16,991 nt of DNA from VBAS01 sp965652775. GTDB taxonomy: Bacteria > Bacteroidota > Bacteroidia > Chitinophagales > Chitinophagaceae. The translations under genes were made by a program, and so were the position numbers. The notes below the pieces were generated by a model, which had not been told where the DNA came from, made no database searches, and saw only the letters and a list, made by a program, of their open reading frames with translations. Of this stretch, positions 1 through 8,571 are shown piece after piece; within the stretch, counting starts at the first letter, position 1, and each line of letters starts with the position of its first letter. The DNA lies in NCBI GenBank assembly GCA_965652775.1, contig CBFGXP010000071.1, positions 1 through 16,991 on the forward strand, read 5' to 3'.

Positions 1-2
1 TA

Positions 3-2735
3 GCATTAAAGCCTTCAGTAAAAATACAAGACCAGGTAGTGGTGATTGGTTATGGTACTGCGAGCAAAAGGGACCTGACTGGTTCAATTGTAAAAATTTC
101 AGGAAAAGAAGTTGCGGACAGGCCCAACACAAATCCTGTTGCTTCATTACAGGGTAAAGTAGCTGGTTTGTCAGTTGTTAACTCTGGGGTACCCGGGCAG
201 GAACCAGATATACGTATCCGCGGTACTATCAGCCGGTATCAAACAAAACCCTTGTATGTGGTCGACGGAATTTTTAACGATAACATCAACTTCATCAATC
301 CGGCGGATATTGAATCAATGGAAATCTTAAAAGATCCATCATCACTTGCAATATTTGGTGTACGTGGTGCGAATGGAGTTATCATTATTACGACAAAAAA
401 AGGAAAAGCAGGTGTGCCGACAGTTAATTTGACTTCAACATTCGGCGTTAAAAGGATCAATAATAAACCTGAACTGACAGATGCCGCAGGTTTCAAAACT
501 TTGTATGATGAACAAAGAGTAAACCAGGGGGCAGTTCCATATCCTTATTATAATCTTTTCCAGGGAAATACTAATTGGATGGACCTGATAGAAAATGAAA
601 ATGCAATTGTTACCAATAATAATTTAAGCGTATCAAGCGGCACAGACAAGAATAAATTTTACATGGGTGTCGGTTATACAAAAGAAGAAGGATTGATCAA
701 CCATGAAACGCTTGAGAAATTAATGTTTTCGATCAGCGATGAATTGAGATTATCGAAAGCAATTAAAGTGGGTTTTAATTTTAATGGTTATAGAGGCAAG
801 CTGCCGCAAATGCATGATTTTGTTGGATCAATTATCGCGACACCGATCGTTGAGCCATTCAATACTACGCACGGGGTTTATAATAAACTTCCTGAAGAGA
901 TCGGCGGCCCGCAGATCGGTAATCCATTGATGGGTGTGGAAGAGACAAAAAACACCAGGCTTGCCCGCGAATACAGGGCAGTAGGAAGTATGTTTGCTGA
1001 AATAACTTTTCTTAAAAATTTTACAGCAAGAGGCAATTGGTATTCTGACCTGGGTTTTAACGATGGACGCAACTACACTCCTCTTATAAATGTATATGCT
1101 GCAGAAATAGATGCTGTAGCTCCGCAAGCAGGATTTACAAGAACTTCAGTGAGTCAATACAAAAACACATTTTCAAAATTCCAGCAAGATTACTTACTCA
1201 CTTATAAAAACAAATTTGGAGATCATAGCCTGACGGCCATCGGAGGTTTCACTACATATTATGACGGTTATGAAAGTGTCAGCGGTTCAGTACTTCAGTA
1301 TACTGGCCGTGATCCAATACCTAATGATAAAAGATGGTGGTATTTAAATGTATTTCCTTATGGCGATCCCACTACTAAAGTTTCCAATTCAGATCAGTGG
1401 GAAAGAACCACAGTATCATACCTTTTCAGAGGATTATATAGTTATCGTGGAAAGTATATGTTGAATGCTTCTTTCCGCAGAGATGGTTCATCTGAAATTT
1501 CGCCAAGCAACCGCTTTAAAAACTTCTATGCTGTTGGGGCTGCATGGGAACTAGGAAAAGAGGCCTTTATGGCCAACCAGGAATTCTTTGACTATTTCAA
1601 AGTAAAAGCTTCGTGGGGTATTCTTGGAAATCAGTATACAGGTATACATTATCCTTATTATCCAAATTATGAAACGGGACCTACTGCCATATTTGGTGAG
1701 AACATTTTGCCTGCTTATGTACTTGCTTACAGGAATGATCCAAACCTGCAATGGGAAAGTGTGACATCGATCGAGGGCGGTGTTGAATTCAACATCCTGC
1801 AAAATCGCCTGCATTTTGAAGCAGCTTATTATGATAAGATGACCAACGATCTGCTGACTTTTGTAAGCACGGGTTCTGATGAGTTTTATATTAATTCAGG
1901 AAAGATCAGTAACAAAGGTTTTGAAGCGGCGGCCACATGGACTGATAAAATGAAAAATGGCCTGGGCTATAGCTTTGGTGGAAATATTACAACATTAAAT
2001 AATGAAGTTGTTGAAGTTTATACTGATGGCTTTACGATCCTTGAGGGTTCTTCAAGAACGATCGCTGGTTACCCCATCGGTCATTTCTTTGGATATGTTC
2101 ATGACGGCATTTACCAATCGTATGCAGATAAACTGGGTTCACCAGTTGCATCGGCACTTGGCAATTATGGACCTGGTGATATTAAATTCAAAGATCTGAA
2201 TGGCGATGGTAAGATCGATGTAAATGACAGGACCATGATCGGTAATCCTACTCCTGATTTTATTTATGGATTTAATTTAAACGCTAATTATAAAGGCTTT
2301 GATTTTGCCCTGGATTTCCAGGGTGTGTATGGAAATGAGATCTACAGAGATTGGGGCAATGGTAATTCTTTTGCTCAATTTAATTACAGGCAGGCGAGGC
2401 TTGGAAGATGGCATGGTGAAGGAACTTCAAACTGGGAGCCACAAGTAAGTGATATAGCCGCTATCAACAGGGAAAATTCCACTTATATGATCGAAGATGG
2501 AAGTTATTTCAGGCTCAGGAACCTGCAATTGGGTTATACTTTCAGCCCCGACCTTCTTTCTAAAGCGCATATCAGATCCCTTAGGATATTCTTTAATGGT
2601 CAAAACCTGAAAACATGGAAACACAATTCAGGATTTAGTCCTGAAGCAGGCGGATCGGCAATTCGGTTTGGAGTTGATAATAGCGGTTACCCATTGCCTG
2701 CAATACTTTCATTTGGAATAAATGCCTCATTTTAA
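3..2735 (+). CDS. SusC/RagA-family TonB-dependent outer-membrane transporter (5' partial)
   Basis: This protein imports glycan oligosaccharides across the outer membrane using TonB energy, with SusD as its lid. The reading frame is open to the left edge, so the signal peptide and the usual N-terminal carboxypeptidase-like domain are missing; 910 residues are visible, against roughly 1000-1050 for the family. The GTG at 39 is not a start: it is a valine in the family-typical VVVIGYGT motif. The plug domain occupies about visible residues 20-130 and contains SLQGKVAGL, IRIRGT and the IIITTKKGK end motif. The rest is a 22-strand-type barrel. A calcium-loop-like DLNGDGKIDVNDRT begins near visible residue 731, as is common in SusC proteins. 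The chain ends in aromatic Phe (INASF), the usual outer-membrane insertion signal. SusD follows after 13 bases. Identity as SusC is near certain; the substrate is not readable from this gene. Confidence 0.97.
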   Translation, partial: ALKPSVKIQDQVVVIGYGTASKRDLTGSIVKISGKEVADRPNTNPVASLQGKVAGLSVVNSGVPGQEPDIRIRGTISRYQTKPLYVVDGIFNDNINFINPADIESMEILKDPSSLAIFGVRGANGVIIITTKKGKAGVPTVNLTSTFGVKRINNKPELTDAAGFKTLYDEQRVNQGAVPYPYYNLFQGNTNWMDLIENENAIVTNNNLSVSSGTDKNKFYMGVGYTKEEGLINHETLEKLMFSISDELRLSKAIKVGFNFNGYRGKLPQMHDFVGSIIATPIVEPFNTTHGVYNKLPEEIGGPQIGNPLMGVEETKNTRLAREYRAVGSMFAEITFLKNFTARGNWYSDLGFNDGRNYTPLINVYAAEIDAVAPQAGFTRTSVSQYKNTFSKFQQDYLLTYKNKFGDHSLTAIGGFTTYYDGYESVSGSVLQYTGRDPIPNDKRWWYLNVFPYGDPTTKVSNSDQWERTTVSYLFRGLYSYRGKYMLNASFRRDGSSEISPSNRFKNFYAVGAAWELGKEAFMANQEFFDYFKVKASWGILGNQYTGIHYPYYPNYETGPTAIFGENILPAYVLAYRNDPNLQWESVTSIEGGVEFNILQNRLHFEAAYYDKMTNDLLTFVSTGSDEFYINSGKISNKGFEAAATWTDKMKNGLGYSFGGNITTLNNEVVEVYTDGFTILEGSSRTIAGYPIGHFFGYVHDGIYQSYADKLGSPVASALGNYGPGDIKFKDLNGDGKIDVNDRTMIGNPTPDFIYGFNLNANYKGFDFALDFQGVYGNEIYRDWGNGNSFAQFNYRQARLGRWHGEGTSNWEPQVSDIAAINRENSTYMIEDGSYFRLRNLQLGYTFSPDLLSKAHIRSLRIFFNGQNLKTWKHNSGFSPEAGGSAIRFGVDNSGYPLPAILSFGINASF

Positions 2736-2748
2736 ATAATCTTCATTT

Positions 2749-4287
2749 ATGAAAAAACATATAAACTTAATCTGGTTATTGATAGCGGCCTTCCCGATGT
2801 TGACCGGTGTGTCAGGATGTAAAAAATTCCTGGACCGTAAACCATTAGGTTCTGCAACCGAAGGTGATCTAAGCCAGGGTGGTGTTGAAGGTAAAACCTA
2901 TGGCCTGTATGGACAGTTGAGAACCATTGAAGGTATGACAACCTTTGTACGCTTCTGGTTTCAGAATATCCGTTCTGATGATGCAGTTAAAGGAAGTACA
3001 ACTGGTGACCTTGCGGATGCGGGGAGCTCACTCGACGCTTTTCAATACACGAAAGACCATTGGTTGCTGAATCAAAACTGGGATGGTCATTACACGTTCA
3101 TTAATGCGACCAACGACGTGATACATGATGTTGATTCATTGAACCTCACTGATCCGGGTAGTATCATCAACAAAGCAGAAGCAAGATTTTTCAGAGCTTT
3201 TGCTTATTTTGATCTTGTAAGGGATTATGGTGCTGTTCCTATTTATAATTTTAAAATTTACAAAGCTTCTGATGGTAACAAAGCTAAAGGCACAGTGGCT
3301 GAAGTTTACCAATTTATAGAAGATGATCTTAATTATGCGGCGGCAAACCTTCCAACCTCATGGCCGGCAGCCTATGTAGGAAGAGTCACGAAGGGCACGG
3401 CGAACAGCCTGCTGGCAAAAGTTTTACTCCAGCAAAGTAAATGGCCGGCTGCTTTAGCAAAAGCGGAAGAAGTCATTACTTCCGGGCAGTACTCATTGTT
3501 ATCTAACTATTCGAATTTCTTTAAAGAAAGCGGAGAAAATTCATCTGAATCAATATTAGAAGTTCAGATGTATGAAAGCCCTACCGGTAGTTTAAAGTTG
3601 GGCAATAATTATAATGAAACACAAGGAGTACGTGGTTCCGGTGACTGGGATCTTGGCTGGGGGTTTAATATTCCTTCTGCTGCCTTTGAAGGTTCTTTTG
3701 AAACCGGCGACCCGCGTAAAGCAGCTACTATACTCTATTCAGGACAACCAGATGGAATTTATGGAAGAACCGTTCCAGCGTCTCCTCCACTGGTGCACCC
3801 CTATTGGAATAAAAAAGTTTATACTGATATTGCCCGACAACAAGCCACAGGTGACAGATTTAGTTACTGGTTAAATATACGTTTGCTTCGTTATGCTGAT
3901 GTATTGCTGATGGCCGCTGAAGCAGCGAATGAAGTTGGGGGCGCAGCGAATGTTACGAAAGCATTGGCATGGCTTGAAATGGTGCGTGCAAGGGCAAGAG
4001 CAGGAAACAATACAATACTACCGCCAATCGTAGCTCCTATAACCCAGGCTGCTCTCAGAATTGCAATTAAAAAAGAAAGAAGAGCTGAGCTTGGAATGGA
4101 GAATCAACGATTTTATGACCTTGTACGCTGGACAACCGGGGGCGGTTTACTCCCTGCTGCCGATGGTATTGATGCTATTACAGTTTTAGGGCCTTTAGGG
4201 TACCTCCCAAAAAATAGATATTACCCAATACCACAACCAGTACTTGACCGAAATAATTTGATCCTTCAAAACCCCGATTATCCATAA
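2749..4287 (+). CDS. SusD/RagB-family glycan-binding outer-membrane lipoprotein
   Basis: This is the surface glycan-binding lid of the SusC transporter. The 512-residue length is normal for the family. A lipoprotein signal ends in VSGC with the lipidated Cys at residue 24, followed by KKFLDRKP, a typical SusD start. The N-terminal SusD-like region holds ARFFRAFAYFDLVRDYG near residues 144-160, and the C-terminal SusD domain holds NIRLLRYADVLLMAAEA near 376 and KKERRAELGMENQRFYDL near 441. The protein ends with the common YYPIPQPVLDRN...NPDYP tail. The start ATG lies 13 bases after the SusC stop, so the two genes are co-transcribed. The stop codon TAA overlaps by one base an ATG of the next reading frame, although that ATG is probably not the start used. 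The glycan specificity cannot be read from sequence alone. Confidence 0.97.
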   Translation: MKKHINLIWLLIAAFPMLTGVSGCKKFLDRKPLGSATEGDLSQGGVEGKTYGLYGQLRTIEGMTTFVRFWFQNIRSDDAVKGSTTGDLADAGSSLDAFQYTKDHWLLNQNWDGHYTFINATNDVIHDVDSLNLTDPGSIINKAEARFFRAFAYFDLVRDYGAVPIYNFKIYKASDGNKAKGTVAEVYQFIEDDLNYAAANLPTSWPAAYVGRVTKGTANSLLAKVLLQQSKWPAALAKAEEVITSGQYSLLSNYSNFFKESGENSSESILEVQMYESPTGSLKLGNNYNETQGVRGSGDWDLGWGFNIPSAAFEGSFETGDPRKAATILYSGQPDGIYGRTVPASPPLVHPYWNKKVYTDIARQQATGDRFSYWLNIRLLRYADVLLMAAEAANEVGGAANVTKALAWLEMVRARARAGNNTILPPIVAPITQAALRIAIKKERRAELGMENQRFYDLVRWTTGGGLLPAADGIDAITVLGPLGYLPKNRYYPIPQPVLDRNNLILQNPDYP

Positions 4288-4331
4288 TGATCATGGATGA
4301 ACAAAAAATTATTAAATCAAAAAATTGTGTT

Positions 4332-5189
4332 ATGAAAAATAAATTTGTTCTATTCCTTATCTCTGGTTTGTTGACAATTGGCTTTTTCAGTTGTCAGAAA
4401 TTGGATCAGCCTCCATTAGGAGATTATTTAAAAGATTCAAATCCTCCCGGTGGCCCTTTGAATTTTTATGTCGCATTTGATGGAACCAGTGCTGACAATC
4501 TTAAGAATGCAGTTGACAGTATCAGGGCAAATTTTCCAGCCGATAACCCGTTAACATTTGTGCCTGGGGTGAGTGGTAGAGCCATTAAAGGTGAGTCAAA
4601 AAAATATATAAAATATGCAAAGCCTAATGATTGGGCTATAAAGGCCGCAAGCTTTACCGTTGCCTTTTGGGCAAAAGGCAATGGCCAAACCCTGAATAAT
4701 TCAGGTACCAATGGACCCGAGGCTATTTTTTCTTTGGGTTCTACACATAACGCAAACGACTGGCCTAATACAACCTTTTTGATATTTGAAGGAGATAATA
4801 CCAAATGCGCCATAAAATTTTATATGTATACAAAAACTGGTGACAGATGGTTTACGTGGGAAGGTGCCAATATGATCGCTGGAATAAGAGATAACCAATG
4901 GCGTCATTATGTTTTTTCTTATGATGCAACAAGTAGCATAATGACGTTATATATTAATGGTGTTGCAAATCCAAATACTTCATCCTGGCCCGGACATGGT
5001 GGTATTAATCTGGATGACAGCAAAATCACCGAATTAAGATTAGGGAGAGGCCCAAGAACAGATGGAGATGCTGATGGAGCCGGCGGCTGGATGCAAAGTT
5101 CGTGGAAGGGCGAGATTGATCAATTCAGAATGTATAGCACAGCCTTAACCGCAGCTCAAGTTTCAGCGCTTTATGCCAGTAAATTATAA
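4332..5189 (+). CDS. LamG/concanavalin-like domain lipoprotein, probable surface glycan-binding protein
   Basis: This is a predicted outer-membrane lipoprotein of 285 residues in the SusE/SGBP position directly after SusD. The frame is open from an ATG at 4287, but I chose the ATG at 4332. From there the protein begins MKNKFVLFLISG, a proper lipoprotein signal ending in FFSC with Cys at residue 21; the longer forms would bury this signal behind 13-15 polar residues. After a short linker rich in Pro and Gly, a LamG_3/concanavalin-like beta-sandwich runs from about residue 40 to the end. Its recognisable strands are SFTVAFWAKG, WRHYVFSYDATS, MTLYINGV and the closing GEIDQFRMYSTALTAAQVSALY. I see no evidence of catalysis, so binding of the PUL's glycan at the surface is the likeliest role. 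A catalytic concanavalin-like hydrolase is less likely, because no GH16 EXDXXE motif is visible. Confidence 0.85.
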   Translation: MKNKFVLFLISGLLTIGFFSCQKLDQPPLGDYLKDSNPPGGPLNFYVAFDGTSADNLKNAVDSIRANFPADNPLTFVPGVSGRAIKGESKKYIKYAKPNDWAIKAASFTVAFWAKGNGQTLNNSGTNGPEAIFSLGSTHNANDWPNTTFLIFEGDNTKCAIKFYMYTKTGDRWFTWEGANMIAGIRDNQWRHYVFSYDATSSIMTLYINGVANPNTSSWPGHGGINLDDSKITELRLGRGPRTDGDADGAGGWMQSSWKGEIDQFRMYSTALTAAQVSALYASKL

Positions 5190-5205
5190 AATCGTTTACA
5201 TATAG

Positions 5206-5227
5206 CAAGCAGTAAACAAGCAGTAAA
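5206..5227 (+). repeat. Perfect 11-bp tandem repeat, two copies
   Basis: CAAGCAGTAAA occurs at 5206-5216 and again at 5217-5227 with no spacer. The second copy provides the first three bases (AAA) of the terminator stem, so the repeat and the hairpin are fused. It looks like a small local duplication. No function is visible. Confidence 0.7.
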
Positions 5228-5252
5228 GGGCTGAATTCATTCAGCCCTTTTT
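5225..5252 (+). terminator. Rho-independent terminator after the SusC-SusD-LamG block
   Basis: AAAGGGCTGAA (5225-5235) pairs perfectly with TTCAGCCCTTT (5240-5250), giving an 11-bp stem with a four-base loop. The right arm runs into five T residues (5248-5252). It lies 36 bases after the LamG stop codon and 20 bases before the next start. It should end, or at least attenuate, transcription from the transporter block. Because the stem is nearly symmetric and begins with AAA on the left arm, weak termination in the reverse direction is also possible. Confidence 0.8.
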
Positions 5253-5271
5253 AATCTACCTACCTTAGAAT

Positions 5272-8200
5272 ATGGTTTGTAAAAAGTCAAATCTCTTTTT
5301 TATTCTTTCCTGCATTTTTACATGTATTCTGTTTGCTGCCTGCCAATCAAAAAAAACCTTATTTACTGAAATTCCTTCTTCGCAATCAACTATTACTTTT
5401 ATCAATCAACCAGCAAAGAATGATCATTTAAATATCCTCTACTATTTATATTACTACAATGGCGGCGGTGTTTCCGTTGGTGACATTAACAATGATGGTC
5501 TTCCTGATATTTATTTTACAGCAAACACAAAGGGCAAAAACAAGCTTTACCTAAATAAGGGCGATTTTGCTTTTGAAGACATTACTGACAGGGCTTTAGT
5601 AGCAGGAACCTCCGATTGGTGCAGCGGTGTAACGATGGCTGATATAAATGGTGATGGACTTCTCGACATCTATGTCTCTGCTGTTGCAAATTACCTGGGA
5701 TTGACGGGCCATAATGAACTTTTTATAAATAATGGCAATAATACTTTTACTGAAAGCGCAGGAAAATATGGTCTGGATATTATTGGATTATCCACGCAAG
5801 CTGCATTTTTTGATTATGATCGTGATGGGGATCTTGATTGCTATATTCTTCGTCATTCAACCAGACCTCATGCAAATATTGTTGATACAAGCCATCGCCT
5901 GGTTAAAGACTCGATTTCCGGTGATCGATTATTCAGAAATGACCTGAACACAGCTGCAGCAAAGTTTACAGATATTTCAACAGAAGCTGGTATCTATCAA
6001 AGCAGTCTTGGTTATGGTTTAGGTCTTGCTGTTGCGGATATTAATAATGACGGATGGGAGGACATATATATAGGAAACGATTTTCATGAGAACGATTATT
6101 ACTATATCAATAATGGTAATGGCAGTTTTACTGAAAGCGGGGCAAAACATTTTCGTCACTACAGCCGCTTTAGTATGGGCAATGATGTTGCTGATTATAA
6201 TAACGACGGCCAATTAGATGTGATCACTGTTGATATGCTGCCTCCCGATGAAAAAACCTTAAAGACATATGGTAGCGATGAAAATCCTGACATCTATAAA
6301 ATGAAACTGGAAATAAATGGCTATCAAAATCAATATTCAAAAAATTGTTTACAAAGGAATAATGGCAACGGGAATAGTTTTAGCGAAACAGCATTGATAA
6401 ATGGTGTCGCAGCAACTGATTGGAGCTGGGCTCCGCTGTTCGCTGACTTTGACAATGACGGGAACAAAGACCTATTTATATCCAGTGGAATTGTTCAAAG
6501 ACCGGTGGACCTAGATTATGTGAAATTTGTTTCAGATGAGTATGCAAAAAAGCAGGTTGACAAAACAAATAAGTATGATGATTCAATAGTCGCCGCAATG
6601 CCTGATGGCAGTTCACATCCATTTTTTTTTAAAGGAAATGCTAACAACCCTTTTATCGACGTAAGCAGTGAATGGGGCACCGGCAAATTAAAAGGCTATT
6701 ACAATGGTGCTGCTTATGCTGATCTTGACAATGATGATGATCTTGATTTTGTGATCAATTGCATTAATTCTAAGGCACTCATTCTAAAAAACAACACTGA
6801 AAATAAAAATTCAATAACACTATCATTCAAAGGTGACAGCCTGAATAGTTTTGGGATTGGGGCAAAAGCATACATTTTTACTGCCGGGAAGATCCAATAC
6901 CAGCAATTAATGCTTACAAGAGGTTTTCAGTCCTCAGTTGACACAAGGTTACATTTTGGTCTGGATTCACTGGCTACCGTCGACAGTATTCTTGTTGTCT
7001 GGCCAAATCAGCGTTACGAAGTTTTAAAAAATATCTCAGCAAACAAACCATTGATAGTTGATCAAAAAAATGCGTCAGGGGTTTTTGATTATAGTTCGTT
7101 TTTCAGATCACCGGAAGAAAAATTTATTGCCGCCACTATTTCTTCTGTATGGAAGCACAATGAAAATGATTTTTTCGATTACAATGTTCAATATCTGATC
7201 CCCCATGCTCAATCGACCCGTGGTCCAAAAATTGCAGTAGCAGATGTAAACAATGATGGGCTTGATGACTTGTATGCCTGTGGCGCAAAAAATCAAGCGG
7301 GCTCTTTATTACTGCAGCAAAGCAACGGCTCATTTGTGAAAACTGATTCTGCGATATTCAAGGCTGATGCAATCTGCGAGGATGTAGACGCTGTTTTTTT
7401 TGACGCTGACAATGATAAGGATTTTGATCTGTTTGTTGTAAGCGGTGGAAATGAAGTTTCACAATTGCCAAATGCTTTTGAAGATCGTTTGTACCTGAAC
7501 GATGGCAAAGGTCATTTTACAAAAGCGATCAATCACTTTATCTCCCAGAATGAAAATAAATCATGTGTTACCGTTGCCGACGTCGACAATGATGGCGACA
7601 ATGATCTTTTTATAGGCAATCTTGCAGATCCTGCGGCGTTCGGTTTACCAAAAACATCTTATCTCTATATCAATGATGGGAAAGGACATTTCACAGTAGC
7701 CGAAAATAATAGGATCCCGTTGACGTCAATTGGCATGGTAACATCCGCTGCATTCACCGATCTGAATAATGATAGCTGGCAGGATCTGATTGTTACGGGT
7801 GAATGGATGGCCGTGAAAGTCTTTATGAATAACAAAGGCACTTTTACAGCAAGTGATATTCCGCAATCAACAGGGTTATGGCAAACCATTTTTCCTGCGG
7901 ATGTAAATGGGGACGGCGCGATCGATCTGCTTGCGGGTAACTGGGGCCACAATACAAAGCTCTATGCCGGCAAAAACGGTCCATGTAAATTATATACAAA
8001 CGATTTTGATAAGAATGGCGCTATCGAGCAATTAATGTGTTATACTATTGATGGCAATGAATACACCTTCCTCGCAAAAGATGAACTGGAAAGACGAATA
8101 CCAGTCTTAAAAAAATATTATTTAAAATACAAAGATGTAGCTGGCAAAACAGTTCAGTATATGTTTTATGATCTTTTCAAAAACTATACAGAACTAAAAG

Positions 8201-8565
8201 CCGAAGTGCTGAGCTCATCATGTTTCATCAATGATGGCAAAGGGAATTTTTCAAGAGTTGATCTGCCAGCCGAATTACAACTTGCTCCCGTGATGGCATT
8301 TGCAAAGGCTACGGAGCCCGGATCCTTTATGGCGGGGGGTAACTTCTATGGCGTTATTCCTTATGAAGGAAGATATGATGCATTATTACCAACAGAATTT
8401 TATTTTACGAACGCATCAAGATCATTCACAACTGGTTTAAATGTACAAGATTTCAATGGCGAAATAAGAGATATAAAATGGATCACAGTTGCAGGCAATG
8501 AAAAACTATTAATGTTTGCAAGCAACAATAAGGAATTGGCTTTTTTGAGGATCAAAAAGAATTAA
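5272..8565 (+). CDS. VCBS/FG-GAP repeat and ASPIC/UnbV lipoprotein (CRTAC1-like)
   Basis: This is a large, 1097-residue predicted surface lipoprotein: the signal ends in LFAAC with Cys at residue 24. About twelve calcium-loop repeats of the D-x-N-x-D-G-x-x-D type are visible. They start near residues 71 (DINNDGLPD), 124, 182, 257, 308, 393 and 484, and after the middle domain near 659, 711, 771, 831 and 878. They imply two beta-propeller halves of the integrin-alpha/FG-GAP type. Between them, residues about 513-597 match ASPIC/UnbV, including an HFGLDSLATVDSILVVWPN segment. The last 190 or so residues are not assigned. Proteins of this build often sit beside susCD genes in Bacteroidota, but their role is not established. 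Glycan or protein binding at the surface is an inference. The gene follows a terminator, so it may have its own promoter, yet it is only six bases from the GH30 gene. Confidence 0.93.
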   Translation: MVCKKSNLFFILSCIFTCILFAACQSKKTLFTEIPSSQSTITFINQPAKNDHLNILYYLYYYNGGGVSVGDINNDGLPDIYFTANTKGKNKLYLNKGDFAFEDITDRALVAGTSDWCSGVTMADINGDGLLDIYVSAVANYLGLTGHNELFINNGNNTFTESAGKYGLDIIGLSTQAAFFDYDRDGDLDCYILRHSTRPHANIVDTSHRLVKDSISGDRLFRNDLNTAAAKFTDISTEAGIYQSSLGYGLGLAVADINNDGWEDIYIGNDFHENDYYYINNGNGSFTESGAKHFRHYSRFSMGNDVADYNNDGQLDVITVDMLPPDEKTLKTYGSDENPDIYKMKLEINGYQNQYSKNCLQRNNGNGNSFSETALINGVAATDWSWAPLFADFDNDGNKDLFISSGIVQRPVDLDYVKFVSDEYAKKQVDKTNKYDDSIVAAMPDGSSHPFFFKGNANNPFIDVSSEWGTGKLKGYYNGAAYADLDNDDDLDFVINCINSKALILKNNTENKNSITLSFKGDSLNSFGIGAKAYIFTAGKIQYQQLMLTRGFQSSVDTRLHFGLDSLATVDSILVVWPNQRYEVLKNISANKPLIVDQKNASGVFDYSSFFRSPEEKFIAATISSVWKHNENDFFDYNVQYLIPHAQSTRGPKIAVADVNNDGLDDLYACGAKNQAGSLLLQQSNGSFVKTDSAIFKADAICEDVDAVFFDADNDKDFDLFVVSGGNEVSQLPNAFEDRLYLNDGKGHFTKAINHFISQNENKSCVTVADVDNDGDNDLFIGNLADPAAFGLPKTSYLYINDGKGHFTVAENNRIPLTSIGMVTSAAFTDLNNDSWQDLIVTGEWMAVKVFMNNKGTFTASDIPQSTGLWQTIFPADVNGDGAIDLLAGNWGHNTKLYAGKNGPCKLYTNDFDKNGAIEQLMCYTIDGNEYTFLAKDELERRIPVLKKYYLKYKDVAGKTVQYMFYDLFKNYTELKAEVLSSSCFINDGKGNFSRVDLPAELQLAPVMAFAKATEPGSFMAGGNFYGVIPYEGRYDALLPTEFYFTNASRSFTTGLNVQDFNGEIRDIKWITVAGNEKLLMFASNNKELAFLRIKKN

Positions 8566-8571
8566 GTCCTG

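Noticed and set aside
39..41. GTG as the start of the SusC gene
   Set aside because: The frame is open to the window edge, and this codon is a valine within the conserved VVVIGYGT motif, so the gene is truncated by the window.
2193..2234. EF-hand-like loop in SusC as an unusual feature
   Set aside because: The DLNGDGKID loop near the C-terminal third is widespread in SusC-family transporters, so it is not novel.
4287..4331. Upstream start overlapping the SusD stop for the LamG gene
   Set aside because: It would put 15 polar residues before a well-formed lipoprotein signal; the internal ATG at 4332 gives a normal signal length.
4466..4813. Antisense open frame of 115 residues opposite the LamG lipoprotein gene
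   Set aside because: The + strand carries a coherent lipoprotein with LamG strands; the reverse translation has no family features.
5261..5268. TACCTTAG resembling the Bacteroidota -7 promoter box TAnnTTTG
   Set aside because: There is one mismatch, no TTTG at the expected -33 distance, and the ATG is only three bases downstream, so it is not a convincing promoter.
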